From: Streptomyces violaceoruber
GTDB lineage: Bacteria; Actinomycetota; Actinomycetes; Streptomycetales; Streptomycetaceae
Direction: 5' to 3'
Length of the DNA stretch: 64,000 bases
Assembly (NCBI GenBank): GCA_000720805.1
Contig: JODI01000042.1
Span: 6,966-70,965 of the forward strand
A program made the translations under genes and the position numbers. Positions 25,075 to 32,901 of this stretch are shown one piece after another. Positions within the stretch are counted from its first letter, which is position 1; the number at the start of each line of letters is the position of its first letter. The notes below the pieces were generated by a model. It was not told the origin of the DNA and searched no databases. It was given only the letters and a program-made list of their open reading frames with translations.

Positions 25075-26139
25075 TCAGTGTTCGTGCGGTACGTCCCGGT
25101 GGACCGGGCCGTGGGCGTCCTCGCAGTGGGCGGCGGCATCCGTGGCAAGCAGGTCACGGTCGCCGGGCAGGGTGAGCTGCAACACCGGAGCCGCCGTGTG
25201 GTCGACCTGGAGGGTGGTGTGGGTGATGCCGTAGTCGCGGCGCAGCAGCTCTTCGAGGTCGCGGCGGACAGCATGGCAGTCGCCGCCGGGTTCGACCAGG
25301 ATGTGCGCGGAGAGGGCGGCCTGACCGGAGGTGATCTGCCAGACGTGCAGGTCGTGGACCTCGACGACGGCGGGCTCGGCGACGAGCTGGTCACCGAGCG
25401 CGTCGGGGTCGACGTTCACGGGGGCGGCCTCCAGGAAGATCCGGCCGGACTCGCGCAGCAGCCCGTACCCCGCCTTGAACATGAGGGCCACGACCACGAG
25501 CGTGGCGATGCCGTCGGCGCGGGCGAAGCCGGTGAGGACGACGACCAGGCCGGCTACCGCGGTGCCGATGAAGGCGAACAGGTCGTTGAGGATGTGCTGG
25601 TAGGCGCCCTCGACGTTCAGGGACGTGCGGTTGGCCTTGGAGATGCACCAGGCCGCGGCCACGTTCACGGCGATACCGGCGAGTGCCGTGCCGAGCACCA
25701 GGCCGCCCTCGACCGCGGGCGGATCGATCAGACGGTGGACCGCCTCGTACGCCAGCCACGCCCCCAGCAGGAGCAGGCTCAGGCCGTTGGCCTGGGCGGA
25801 GAGGATCTCGGCGCGCTTGAGGCCGTAGGTGTAACCGCCACGGGCCGGACGCGCGGCCAGCCGCATGGCGATGAGTGCGAGGACGATGGAGACGGCGTCG
25901 GTGAGCATGTGCGCCGCGTCCGAGATCAGCGCCAGGGACTGGGCGACGACACCGATGACGACCTCGACCGCCATGAACGCGGCGATCAGCGACAGAGCGA
26001 TCGCCAGCCAGCGACGGTCGGCGTCCACCGAGACACCGTGCGTGTGCCCGGCGTGACCGCCGCGCCCGGGTCCGTGCTCGTGTCCGCGCTCGTGCTCGTG
26101 CTCGTGCCCTGGTCCGTGCTCCTGACCCTGATGACGCAT
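25075..26139 (-). CDS. CDF family metal cation exporter (CzcD/ZntB-like)
   Basis: The 354-residue protein has six transmembrane helices and a C-terminal cytoplasmic ferredoxin-like domain. The metal site of helices 2 and 5 is visible as HMLTD and HILND, the HxxxD pairs of Zn2+-type CDF proteins. The N-terminal 35 residues are His-rich (HEHEHERGHEHGPGRGGHAGHTHG), and the very C-terminus also ends in His residues, typical of Zn/Co/Ni-handling members. It exchanges the metal for protons across the membrane. The start at 26139 is preferred over upstream in-frame ATGs because GGGGGAAGG lies 7 nt before it. Confidence 0.9.
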   Translation of the reverse strand: MRHQGQEHGPGHEHEHERGHEHGPGRGGHAGHTHGVSVDADRRWLAIALSLIAAFMAVEVVIGVVAQSLALISDAAHMLTDAVSIVLALIAMRLAARPARGGYTYGLKRAEILSAQANGLSLLLLGAWLAYEAVHRLIDPPAVEGGLVLGTALAGIAVNVAAAWCISKANRTSLNVEGAYQHILNDLFAFIGTAVAGLVVVLTGFARADGIATLVVVALMFKAGYGLLRESGRIFLEAAPVNVDPDALGDQLVAEPAVVEVHDLHVWQITSGQAALSAHILVEPGGDCHAVRRDLEELLRRDYGITHTTLQVDHTAAPVLQLTLPGDRDLLATDAAAHCEDAHGPVHRDVPHEH

Positions 26140-26257
26140 GCCTGTGCCTTCCCCCTCGTGACGGATGTCCTGACCGCAGTGAAACCCACCCGCGGGCGAA
26201 TCACCAAAGGCTGCACCGGTGACCGTTGTCATGTCGGATAACAAGCCTCTGACCTGC

Positions 26258-26269
26258 GCGAATGTTCGC
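26258..26269. promoter_or_regulatory. Small palindrome in the CDF/hypothetical divergent region
   Basis: GCGAA-TG-TTCGC is a 12-bp inverted repeat in the 274-bp gap between the CDF exporter and a + strand gene. It recalls short ArsR/SmtB-like half-sites but is too short for confident assignment. Nothing else is recognisable in the gap except a possible AATATC -10 just before 26414. Confidence 0.3.
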
Positions 26270-26413
26270 CACCCGAGGTGGATGCGACGGGGGATCCCCT
26301 CGGGACAAAAGGGACAGGGTGATCGGCGACGGTCGGTCTCCCCCGCGCCGGGACGCTTCCGTGCCGACCGCCGCAGACGGCGTCGTCACCCGGACCGCCT
26401 AATATCACTCGTC

Positions 26414-26845
26414 ATGGGGAGCCGGACACAGGACACGACCCGCGAAGCGTGGGGCGCCACACGCATCGTGGCTCTCCGCCCCGCCTTGGCCGTGCTGCTC
26501 GCCGCACTGGTGGTGTGCCTGGGGTGCGTCCCGCACGGTCACCGTGCCCCCGCCGCCGCCCCAGCGACCCACCTGTCCGCCACGGCCGGCCTGACGGCCG
26601 TATCGGTCGATCATCCCGCGCCGAAGGTCACCCACCCGGCCGACTGCCCGTCCCGCGACGGATGCTGCGGCCCGGTCGGCGCCGGTGCGACGGCCGTACG
26701 CGTCGCCACCGCGCACCCGTTCCAGGCGACGCTGCCGCGCAGGCCGGACCTGCCCCGGCAGCCGGACGCGGCCGCGCGCGCCGTCGGGCCCTCGCCTGCC
26801 TGTCGGGCTCCCGACCTCCACGTCCTCCAGGTGCAACGGACCTAG
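26414..26845 (+). CDS. Hypothetical secreted protein, Cys/His-containing
   Basis: The 143-residue protein has an N-terminal hydrophobic segment (ALAVLLAALVVCLGC) that could be a signal peptide with a lipobox-like end (VCLGC). The remainder is Ala/Pro-rich with a Cys patch (CPSRDGCCG) and His residues. I do not recognise a family; the layout resembles the DUF6153-type proteins in this window. No ribosome site is evident and a -10-like AATATC lies just upstream, so the message may be leaderless. The DUF3105 gene follows after about 100 bp on the same strand. Confidence 0.55.
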   Translation: MGSRTQDTTREAWGATRIVALRPALAVLLAALVVCLGCVPHGHRAPAAAPATHLSATAGLTAVSVDHPAPKVTHPADCPSRDGCCGPVGAGATAVRVATAHPFQATLPRRPDLPRQPDAAARAVGPSPACRAPDLHVLQVQRT

Positions 26846-26946
26846 GCGGACGCCGAGACGCCCGACGCCGTGCGCTGCCGCGTGCGGCTCGGCCACGTCC
26901 GTCCGTCCCCGTCCACCCCCGCACCCATCACGAGGATCACACAGGC

Positions 26947-27603
26947 ATGAGCAAGACCAGCAAGAAGGCCGCCACCGAAGCACGACGGGCCAAGATAGAG
27001 GAGGCGCGTCGCGCCGAGAGAGCCCGCGAGCGCCGCAACCGGATCATCACCGTCACCGTCAGCGCCCTCATCGTCGCCGGCCTCGTCGGGTGGGGCGCGT
27101 ACGCCATCAACGACGCCGACAAGAAGGAGGACCAGCAGGCCGCCGCCGCGAAGAAGCCGGTTCAGGGCGAGAAGAGCTGGGACGCCAAGAAGCTCGGCCG
27201 CAATCACGTTCAGCAGAAGGTCAAGTACCCGATGAACCCGCCCGTCGGCGGCGACCACAACCAGGCGTGGATGACCTGCGACGGCACCGTCTACACCAAG
27301 CCCGTCGCCAACGAGAACGCCGTGCACTCCCTGGAGCACGGCGCGGTCTGGGTGACGTACAACGACAAGGCCGCGGACGCGGAGGTCAAGACGCTCGCCG
27401 ACAAGGTCTCCAAGACGCCCTACACGCTGATGAGCCCGGACAGGACCCAGTCGGGGGCGATCATGCTGTCGGCCTGGGGTCACCAGCTCAGCGTCGACAA
27501 GGCGTCCGACCCCAGGGTCGAGCAGTTCCTCACCAAGTACGTCCAGGGCGCGCAGACCCCGGAACCGGGCGCGGCCTGCACGAACGGCCTCACCGCTTCC
27601 TGA
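26947..27603 (+). CDS. DUF3105 family membrane-anchored protein
   Basis: The 218-residue protein starts with a highly charged Lys/Arg/Glu coiled segment (residues 1-32), then one transmembrane helix (~33-56), then an extracytoplasmic DUF3105 domain. The family hallmark NAVHSLEHGAVWVTY is present at about residue 120, with His residues that may bind metal, and Cys residues occur in MTCDGTVY and the C-terminal AACTNG. DUF3105 genes often occur beside DUF305 or copper genes in actinobacteria (recollection). Function is unknown. A metal-related role outside the membrane is inferred from neighbours. Confidence 0.85.
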   Translation: MSKTSKKAATEARRAKIEEARRAERARERRNRIITVTVSALIVAGLVGWGAYAINDADKKEDQQAAAAKKPVQGEKSWDAKKLGRNHVQQKVKYPMNPPVGGDHNQAWMTCDGTVYTKPVANENAVHSLEHGAVWVTYNDKAADAEVKTLADKVSKTPYTLMSPDRTQSGAIMLSAWGHQLSVDKASDPRVEQFLTKYVQGAQTPEPGAACTNGLTAS

Positions 27604-27636
27604 GGGCCGGCTGACGGGCCGTCTACTATGGCCTTA

Positions 27637-27656
27637 CGTATTCGCTTGCGCATTCG
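27637..27656 (+). promoter_or_regulatory. Possible BlaI operator and promoter
   Basis: Two copies of CG(T/C)ATTCG (27637-27644 and 27649-27656) lie just after a -10-like TACTAT (27624-27629) and 22 bp before the BlaI-type gene. A repressor bound here would block its own promoter. The inverted form CGAATGCG recurs at the end of the same gene, possibly by chance. Confidence 0.4.
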
Positions 27657-27678
27657 GTGGTGAGAAGGAGTAAGTGTC

Positions 27679-28047
27679 ATGCGACGGTTGGGGGATCTCG
27701 AGGCGGAGATCATGGACCGCCTCTGGACGTGGAACCGTCCGGCGACGGTGCGTGAGGTCGTCGACGACATCAACAAGATCCGTCCCGTCGCATACACGAC
27801 GGTGATGACCGTCACCAACATCCTGTACACCAAGGGCTGGCTGCTGCGGGGCAAGCAGGGCCGCGCCTGGCTGTACTCGCCGGTCCGCAGCCGTGAGGCG
27901 TACGCCGCCGCGCTCATGGAGGACGGTCTGGGCGCGAGCAAGGACCGCCCGGCCGCCCTGGTCCACTTCGTCGAGAACATGTCCGAGGAAGAGGTGGCCT
28001 CCCTGCGCAAGGCCCTGCGGAACGTCGGTCGACAGGCGAATGCGTGA
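27679..28047 (+). CDS. BlaI/MecI/CopY family transcriptional repressor
   Basis: The 122-residue protein is a winged helix-turn-helix of the BlaI group: LGDLEAEIMDRLW opens helix 1 and AYTTVMTVTNILYTKGWLLR is the recognition helix and wing, close to the 'ayTTVmtvl.rL..KGwl' signature. The C-terminal dimerisation helices (~75-120) follow. A GAGAAGGAG ribosome site lies 10 nt upstream. No BlaR1/M56 protease gene adjoins it. In this setting it may govern metal or oxidative responses rather than beta-lactam resistance; some BlaI proteins control cytochrome and copper genes. Confidence 0.88.
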   Translation: MRRLGDLEAEIMDRLWTWNRPATVREVVDDINKIRPVAYTTVMTVTNILYTKGWLLRGKQGRAWLYSPVRSREAYAAALMEDGLGASKDRPAALVHFVENMSEEEVASLRKALRNVGRQANA

Positions 28048-28194
28048 ACGTGGCGCCCGTCCTGGCCGGTTACCCGACCGCGGTGGGTTTCGTCGCCGGA
28101 CTCCGCTGACCGACGAGGCGTGAGACGCCTGCGCATCGGACCCGCTTGCGATACGGATCACGAAGCCGGACTTCCGTGGCGCACGCCCCGATGA

Positions 28195-29316
28195 TCAGGT
28201 GGACGCCGGATCGGGCTCCGCCTCGGCGCGCACCGAATAGCGCTCGTCGTAACCGCGCAGCTTCCACAGGGCGACCGCGCCGATCCAGGTCGCCAGGAAG
28301 GTGACCACGATGACGATTCCGATCGTGTTGAGGTCGAGGGCGGCGAACCATGACCAGGGTGCGTCGTCGGCCGCGCCGAGCCGCTCCGCGAGCAGGGAGA
28401 CCAGCTCCACCGTTCCGACCACGAACGCCACGAAGATCGACAGGCCGGTCATGGTGAGGTTGTAGTAGATCTTGCGAACGGGGTTCGAGAACGACCACTC
28501 GTACGCCTTGGCCATGAAGACCCCGTCGGTGGTGTCCATCAGGCTCATGCCGGCCGCGAAGATCAACGGCAGTGCGATGATCGCGAGCGGCGGCAACGTG
28601 CCGTCCGCGGCGGAGCCCGCCGCGAGGCCGAGGGCGCCGACCTGGGTGGCGGTGTCGAAGCCGAGGCCGAAGAGCAGGCCCACGAAGTAGAGCTGCCAGC
28701 CGTGGTCGATGAACTTGTTGTACCGGCCCTTGAAGACCCGGTTCATCAGCCCCCGGTCGGCCAGCAACTGCTCCAGCTCCTCCGGTTGGTGGCGGCCCTC
28801 CTTCGCCTCGCGCCAGGTCCTGACGATGCCGCGCAGCACGGCGAAGTTCAGGGCGGCGATGGCGTACAGGAACACACCCGAGACCAGCGTGCCGATGACG
28901 CCACCGATGTCGGCGAAGCCCGCCTGAAAGCGGTTGGCGGCCTGAGCGGCGAAGGCGATGCCCACGGAGAGCACGAAGACGACGGTCGAATGGCCGAGCG
29001 AGAAGGCCAGACCGACGCCGAGCGGCCGCTTGCCCTTCTGCAGCAGGTACCGGGTGCTGTCGTCGATGGCCGAGATGTGGTCCGCGTCGAAGGCGTGCCG
29101 CATGCCGAGCGTGTACGCCAGCCCGGCCGCACCCGCGTACAGCAGCTCGCCCTGACTGTTGGCGAGGTCGTGGTAGCGAGCGTTGTAGTAGGCGAAGAGC
29201 CCGAACCCGGCCACGTGCAGCGCCGCGATGAAGCCGTACATCGCCGCCAGGCGCCGGATCTCCCCGCGGTCGAACCGGCGGCGCCGCGAGGCGACGGGTG
29301 CGGTCTGCGTGGTCAT
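28195..29316 (-). CDS. Nickel/cobalt transporter, NiCoT family
   Basis: The 373-residue protein has eight transmembrane helices. The NiCoT signature RHAFDADHISAIDD (the HAxxxDH motif of helix 2) and the second signature LGFDTATQVGAL are both clear. These proteins import Ni2+ or Co2+ with high affinity; nickel is needed for Ni-superoxide dismutase and urease. GGGGGAG lies just upstream of the ATG at 29316. A Nur-type nickel-response box overlaps the promoter, which favours nickel as substrate. Confidence 0.93.
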   Translation of the reverse strand: MTTQTAPVASRRRRFDRGEIRRLAAMYGFIAALHVAGFGLFAYYNARYHDLANSQGELLYAGAAGLAYTLGMRHAFDADHISAIDDSTRYLLQKGKRPLGVGLAFSLGHSTVVFVLSVGIAFAAQAANRFQAGFADIGGVIGTLVSGVFLYAIAALNFAVLRGIVRTWREAKEGRHQPEELEQLLADRGLMNRVFKGRYNKFIDHGWQLYFVGLLFGLGFDTATQVGALGLAAGSAADGTLPPLAIIALPLIFAAGMSLMDTTDGVFMAKAYEWSFSNPVRKIYYNLTMTGLSIFVAFVVGTVELVSLLAERLGAADDAPWSWFAALDLNTIGIVIVVTFLATWIGAVALWKLRGYDERYSVRAEAEPDPAST

Positions 29317-29373
29317 GGGCGGCTCCCCCGGGGATCGGTCCTGCTGCTGACTGCTAATGCGATGGTTCACTAT

Positions 29374-29390
29374 ATGCAATCGATGTGCAA
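29374..29390 (-). promoter_or_regulatory. Nur-like nickel-responsive operator for the NiCoT gene
   Basis: ATGCAA-TCGAT-GTGCAA matches the Streptomyces Nur box (TTGCAA-N5-TTGCAA) at 5 of 6 positions in each half. On the minus strand the -10 TATAGT (complement of 29369-29374) abuts it, so Nur with nickel bound would occlude the promoter. Confidence 0.7.
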
Positions 29391-29590
29391 CAGAGTCCGG
29401 CGCGGTCGGACCGGGTCCCGAGCCGGGGTTCGGCGCGGCTCGACACCCGTCGGATTCCCCGCCGCGCGGGTCACCCGTCACCGACGTCCCGGGCGGCACA
29501 ACCAGCGCCCCACCGGGTCCGCCCCGGGCCCGCCCCGTCCATACTGCCTTCATGGATCATTTGCCGGACAACACACTGCCGGAGGTGGCG

Positions 29591-30163
29591 ATGGCCGACC
29601 TCGTCCTGTTCCATCACGCCCTGGGGCTCACGTCGGGGATCACCGGTTTCGCCGACATGCTTCGCCGCGCCGGGCACACCGTGCACACGCCCGACCTCTT
29701 CGAGGGCCACACGTTCGACACCCTGGAGCAGGGCATGGGCTACGTCGAGCAGATCGGCTTCCGCGAGGTGATCGAACGCGGCGTCCGGTCCGTCGAGGAC
29801 CTGCCCGTCGATCTGGTCTACGCCGGCTTCTCCGTGGGCGTGCTCCCGGCGCAGATGCTGGCACAGACCCGGCCCGGAGCGCGGGGAGCCCTGCTGTACT
29901 ACGCGTGCGTTCCGGTCTCGGAGTTCGGTCCCGCCTGGCCGCACGGAGTACCGGTCCAGGTGCACGGCATGGATGCCGACCCGTTCTTCGCAGGTGAGGG
30001 CGACATCGACGCGGCACGGGCGCTCGTCGCGTCCGCCGACCAGGCCGAACTGTTCCTCTATCCCGGCGACCAGCACTACTTCGCCGACGACACGCTCACG
30101 TCCTACGTCCCCGAGGCGGCCGCCCTGCTGGTCGACCGCACGCTGACGTTTCTTCAGCGATGA
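29591..30163 (+). CDS. Dienelactone hydrolase family protein
   Basis: The 190-residue alpha/beta hydrolase opens with LVLFHHALGLT, the usual beginning of this family. The nucleophile elbow reads GFSVGV, with Ser in place of the Cys of classical dienelactone hydrolases, and the catalytic His is in GDQHYFAD near the C-terminus. The ATG at 29591 has GGAGG 5 nt upstream, better than the ATG 13 codons earlier. It stands alone between the NiCoT gene and a decayed region, so its substrate cannot be inferred. Confidence 0.85.
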   Translation: MADLVLFHHALGLTSGITGFADMLRRAGHTVHTPDLFEGHTFDTLEQGMGYVEQIGFREVIERGVRSVEDLPVDLVYAGFSVGVLPAQMLAQTRPGARGALLYYACVPVSEFGPAWPHGVPVQVHGMDADPFFAGEGDIDAARALVASADQAELFLYPGDQHYFADDTLTSYVPEAAALLVDRTLTFLQR

Positions 30164-30182
30164 GATCGGGGGTCCCGGTGAC

Positions 30183-30419
30183 AGCCCTGGGGACAGGCTT
30201 GGCCGAGACCGGCGGCCTGACATCGCCCAGCTGGTCGAGAGGCACAACGGCGTATGGGGCGGCTGCTGGTGCATGAGCTTCCACGCCAGGGACCCGGGAC
30301 GGACGAAGACCGCGAGGACCGTGGCGCGCAACCGGTCCGACAAGAAGGTCGCAGCCTGGTCAGCGTATGGACCAGGGGCAGAACCGACCCACGAGACACG
30401 GTCACCGGTCGGCTCCTGA
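30183..30419 (+). pseudogene. Remnant of a GNAT-type acetyltransferase gene
   Basis: One frame reads about 78 residues to a stop at 30417-30419 and contains GVWGGCWCMSFH followed by RNRSDKKVAAW, which resembles the central block of a GNAT subfamily with a GGCWCM motif. There is no matching start, ribosome site or C-terminal domain. The 411-bp gap to the DUF5134 gene holds only this fragment and a weak GTACT/AGTAC inverted repeat (30464-30485). Confidence 0.45.
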
Positions 30420-30574
30420 CGCGGAATCCGATCAGCCGCCTGAACACCGTTCGCCCCCGCCACGTACTAAGGGCACTAGGAGTACATGCCCACGCGGCGC
30501 CCCTGGGCGCTTCGCACGACGAGGTGGCGCGGTGAGCGTGGACCCGCCGTGCTCGGACGATCGGGAAGACGAAC

Positions 30575-31468
30575 ATGGGGACTCTGGCGCTCAGTTGGGC
30601 CGTGGCCGTGATCGCCGCCCTGGTGGCCGCCGTCAGCGCGGTCCGGGTGGCCACCACGAACGGTGAGGCCCGGTTGGCGGCGGGCGGCGACCTGCTGATG
30701 GGGCTGTGCATGACGGCGATGGCCCTGCCGGCAACGGTCGCCTGGTACGCGGGCCACGGCATGTGGTGGGCGGCGGCGTTCGGCCTGCTCGGGCTCGCGG
30801 GCGTGGCCATGGCGCTCCGCCACACGCGCACGGGCGGGTGGAAGCACGGCCGCCACTGGGTGCACCTCATCGTCGGCAGCGCCGGCATGGTGATCATGAC
30901 CCTCGCCATGACGAGCACGTCGTCCGGACCGGTGCTGGCCCTGGGCGGCTCCTCCATGGCGCACATGCCGGGCATGGAGAACATGACGAGTCCGACCGGC
31001 ACGAACGGGACAGCCGGCATGGAGTCCATGGAGGAGATGCAAGGGACGGAGGGGATGGAAGGGATGGGTTCGATGCCGGGGATGGACATGTCCGGCATGG
31101 CGAACTCCGCTGCCGACGCGGGTTCGTCCGCCGGCTCCGGTTCCCTGTGGCGGTTCGTGATCGCGGCACTCGCCGTGTACTTCCTGCTGTCCATCGGGGC
31201 GTCCCTGTGGGCCAGGGTCCGCGGCACCGGCGAGCGGGGACGGGCCGGCACGGCCTTCAACTGGGGCCGCTGGCTGCTCGCCATGCCGGACACGGTGCTC
31301 GTCTTCCTGGCGTCGCTGACGATCTCGGTGTGGGACAGGAGCAGGGTGGCCCAGCGGTCGGGGCGCGGCCGGCGCCGCAAGCTGGGAGCCGCTCCGGACG
31401 CGGCGCTGGCCGCCCATATCGGCATGGGCGGGACCATGTCCGCGATGCTGCTGATGATGGCCGCGTGA
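30575..31468 (+). CDS. DUF5134 family membrane protein with methionine-rich loop
   Basis: The 297-residue protein has about six transmembrane helices. The first four (residues 1-130) form a DUF5134-like unit with the WYAGHGMWW turn. A long extracytoplasmic or loop region (~130-185) is packed with Met and Glu/Gly (SSMAHMPGMENM, MESMEEMQG, GMGSMPGMDMSGM), the same Cu(I)-ligand style seen in the DUF305 protein and the multicopper oxidase. Two or three helices follow. The ribosome site is weak (GGGAAG). No CsoR-type palindrome is seen directly upstream. A role in copper handling is inferred from composition and neighbours. Confidence 0.7.
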   Translation: MGTLALSWAVAVIAALVAAVSAVRVATTNGEARLAAGGDLLMGLCMTAMALPATVAWYAGHGMWWAAAFGLLGLAGVAMALRHTRTGGWKHGRHWVHLIVGSAGMVIMTLAMTSTSSGPVLALGGSSMAHMPGMENMTSPTGTNGTAGMESMEEMQGTEGMEGMGSMPGMDMSGMANSAADAGSSAGSGSLWRFVIAALAVYFLLSIGASLWARVRGTGERGRAGTAFNWGRWLLAMPDTVLVFLASLTISVWDRSRVAQRSGRGRRRKLGAAPDAALAAHIGMGGTMSAMLLMMAA

Positions 31469-31495
31469 CAGCGGGCCGTCACTGATCAGCGCACG

Positions 31496-31832
31496 TCACT
31501 TCCCGGTATCCGGCGGGGGCCGCGGGCCGTAGTACGCCAGGAACATGTCCACGCCGCTACCGATGAGGCGGTCGGTCAGGTCGTCGTCGATGTGGGTACC
31601 GTACGTACTGATGACCGTGCGGGGGAGGACCAGGAGCGCGTAGAGCTGGAAAATCGCGGCCTCCAGGTCGGGGATGACCAGTCGGCCCTGGTCGGCGAGC
31701 GTGCGCAGGGCGCCGGCGACGGCCGGATGGTGGCTCTCCGGACCGCGCTCCTGCCATGCCCGCCCGGGCTCGGGAAAGCGGTGCTGTTCGGCCCGCGACG
31801 AGGTTGCGCAGGGCCGTGACGTCCTTTCCGTC
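31496..31832 (-). pseudogene. Truncated TetR-type regulator (C-terminal part only)
   Basis: The minus strand encodes the C-terminal ligand-binding part of a TetR/AcrR repressor: TALRNLVAG, then HRFPEPGRAWQERG, then LEAAIFQLYALLVLPRTVISTYG and the stop at 31496. The DNA-binding N-terminus is absent; the coding sequence stops at about 31832, where + strand transporter sequence begins. A single extra base near 31793 (GCGGGC-C-GAACAG) also breaks the frame between the first two segments. So it is a doubly broken gene. Confidence 0.75.
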
Positions 31833-32120
31833 GGCCTCGGCGCGGTCTTCGTCACCGCAACGACCACCGCCCTCGGCATGGTGGAACCCGACGAGGCGGG
31901 ACTCGCCTCCGGAGTCGTCAACACCTTCCACGAGGTGGGGGGTTCGATCGGCGTGGCGGTCGTCTCCACGGTCGCCGCCGGAATCGAGGCCGGGTCGGTC
32001 GGAGGCTTCACGGACGCCTTCACCGTCTGCGCCCTCGCGGCGGCGGTTGGCGCCGTCGTGGCCCTGGGACTCGTACCGCACGGCAAGCCACAGCCGACCG
32101 GTGGCCCGCACGTGCACCGA
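31833..32120 (+). pseudogene. Truncated MFS drug-efflux transporter (C-terminal part only)
   Basis: The + strand encodes GLGAVFVTATTTALGMV followed by PDEAGLASGVVNTFHEVGGS and two more helices, the last third of an EmrB/QacA-type 14-helix exporter. Start, ribosome site and the first two thirds are missing. No stop codon follows; the frame runs on into the DUF4396 gene. It abuts the TetR remnant head to head, as expected if one deletion removed both 5' ends and their shared promoter. Confidence 0.75.
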
Positions 32121-32177
32121 CTCGCCGGCGGCCGGGCGGAAGGGCCCCGTCGAGCACGGGGCCAAAGTCGTGGACAC

Positions 32178-32197
32178 ATACCCCAGGGGGGTATAAC
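32178..32197 (+). promoter_or_regulatory. CsoR-type operator overlapping the DUF4396 promoter
   Basis: ATACCCCAGGGGGGTAT (32178-32194) is identical to the copZA operator, and the -10 TATAAC (32192-32197) overlaps it in the same register. The downstream GTTCTCA is also shared with the copZA promoter, indicating common descent of the whole element. Confidence 0.85.
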
Positions 32198-32252
32198 GTT
32201 CTCAGTCGTGGGCCACAGAACGGCCCACTCGACGGGAAGGGGGATGAAGGTC

Positions 32253-32768
32253 ATGGACCACACCACGCACGAGGCCGGCACTGCTCACGACCAGGGCACC
32301 CACGGGGACCACCACGGGCATGAGGGGCATGCCGGAGCGTCCTGGGGAACGGCCGCCAAGGCGACCCTGCACTGCCTGACCGGCTGTGCCATCGGCGAGA
32401 TCCTCGGCATGGTGATCGGCACCGCCCTGATGTGGGGCAACGTGTCGACCATGATCCTGGCGATCACGCTCGCGTTCCTCTTCGGCTACTCCTTCACCCT
32501 GGTCGCGGTGCGCCGGGCCGGTCTGGACCTCAAGTCCGCGATCAAGGTGGCACTCGCCGCCGACACCGTCTCCATCGCCGTGATGGAACTGGTCGACAAC
32601 GGCATCGTCGCCCTGGTCCCCGGCGCGATGGACGCCCACCTGTCCGATGCGGTGTTCTGGTCGGCCCTGCTCGGGGGCTTCGCCATCGCCTTCCTGATCA
32701 CCACTCCGGTCAACAAGTGGATGATCGGCCGCGGCAAGGGCCACGCCGTCGTCCACGCACACCACTGA
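32253..32768 (+). CDS. DUF4396 family membrane protein
   Basis: The 171-residue protein starts with a His-rich cytoplasmic-type tail (HTTHEAGTAHDQGTHGDHHGHEGHAG, written here in part) and continues with four transmembrane helices of the DUF4396 family, including TLHCLTGCAIGEILGM with two Cys and a Glu in helix 1. The C-terminus again ends in His residues. The arrangement suggests a metal-binding membrane protein; transport is possible but not shown. A CsoR-type promoter lies 55 bp upstream, so copper induces it. ATG 32253 sits 9 nt after GGGAAGGGGG; the ATG at 32244 is too close to that site. Confidence 0.82.
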   Translation: MDHTTHEAGTAHDQGTHGDHHGHEGHAGASWGTAAKATLHCLTGCAIGEILGMVIGTALMWGNVSTMILAITLAFLFGYSFTLVAVRRAGLDLKSAIKVALAADTVSIAVMELVDNGIVALVPGAMDAHLSDAVFWSALLGGFAIAFLITTPVNKWMIGRGKGHAVVHAHH

Positions 32769-32800
32769 CCACCACTGACCACCACTGACCACCGCTGGCC
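32761..32800 (+). repeat. Decamer tandem repeat spanning the DUF4396 stop codon
   Basis: ACCACTGACC occurs three times in a row (32761-32790), followed by a diverged copy. The gene's stop is the first TGA. Because the unit is 10 nt long, the three TGAs fall in three different frames. Confidence 0.8.
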
Positions 32801-32814
32801 GCCAACCGCACCGA

Positions 32815-32857
32815 AGCAGCCCCGAGATGCCCGGGACAAGGGCCCCTCGGGGCTGCT
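32815..32857. terminator. Hairpin terminator between DUF4396 and GH43 genes
   Basis: A perfect 12-bp stem (AGCAGCCCCGAG at 32815-32826 with 32846-32857) encloses a 19-nt loop. It lies between two convergent genes. Confidence 0.75.
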
Positions 32858-32901
32858 CCCGTACCGTCGCCGCCTCGCTCCCGGGTCGGCGGCAGAGCAC
32901 C

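Noticed and set aside
25018..26241. Plus-strand frame opposite the CDF exporter
   Set aside because: The minus strand has six membrane helices and CDF metal motifs; the plus frame is a shadow.
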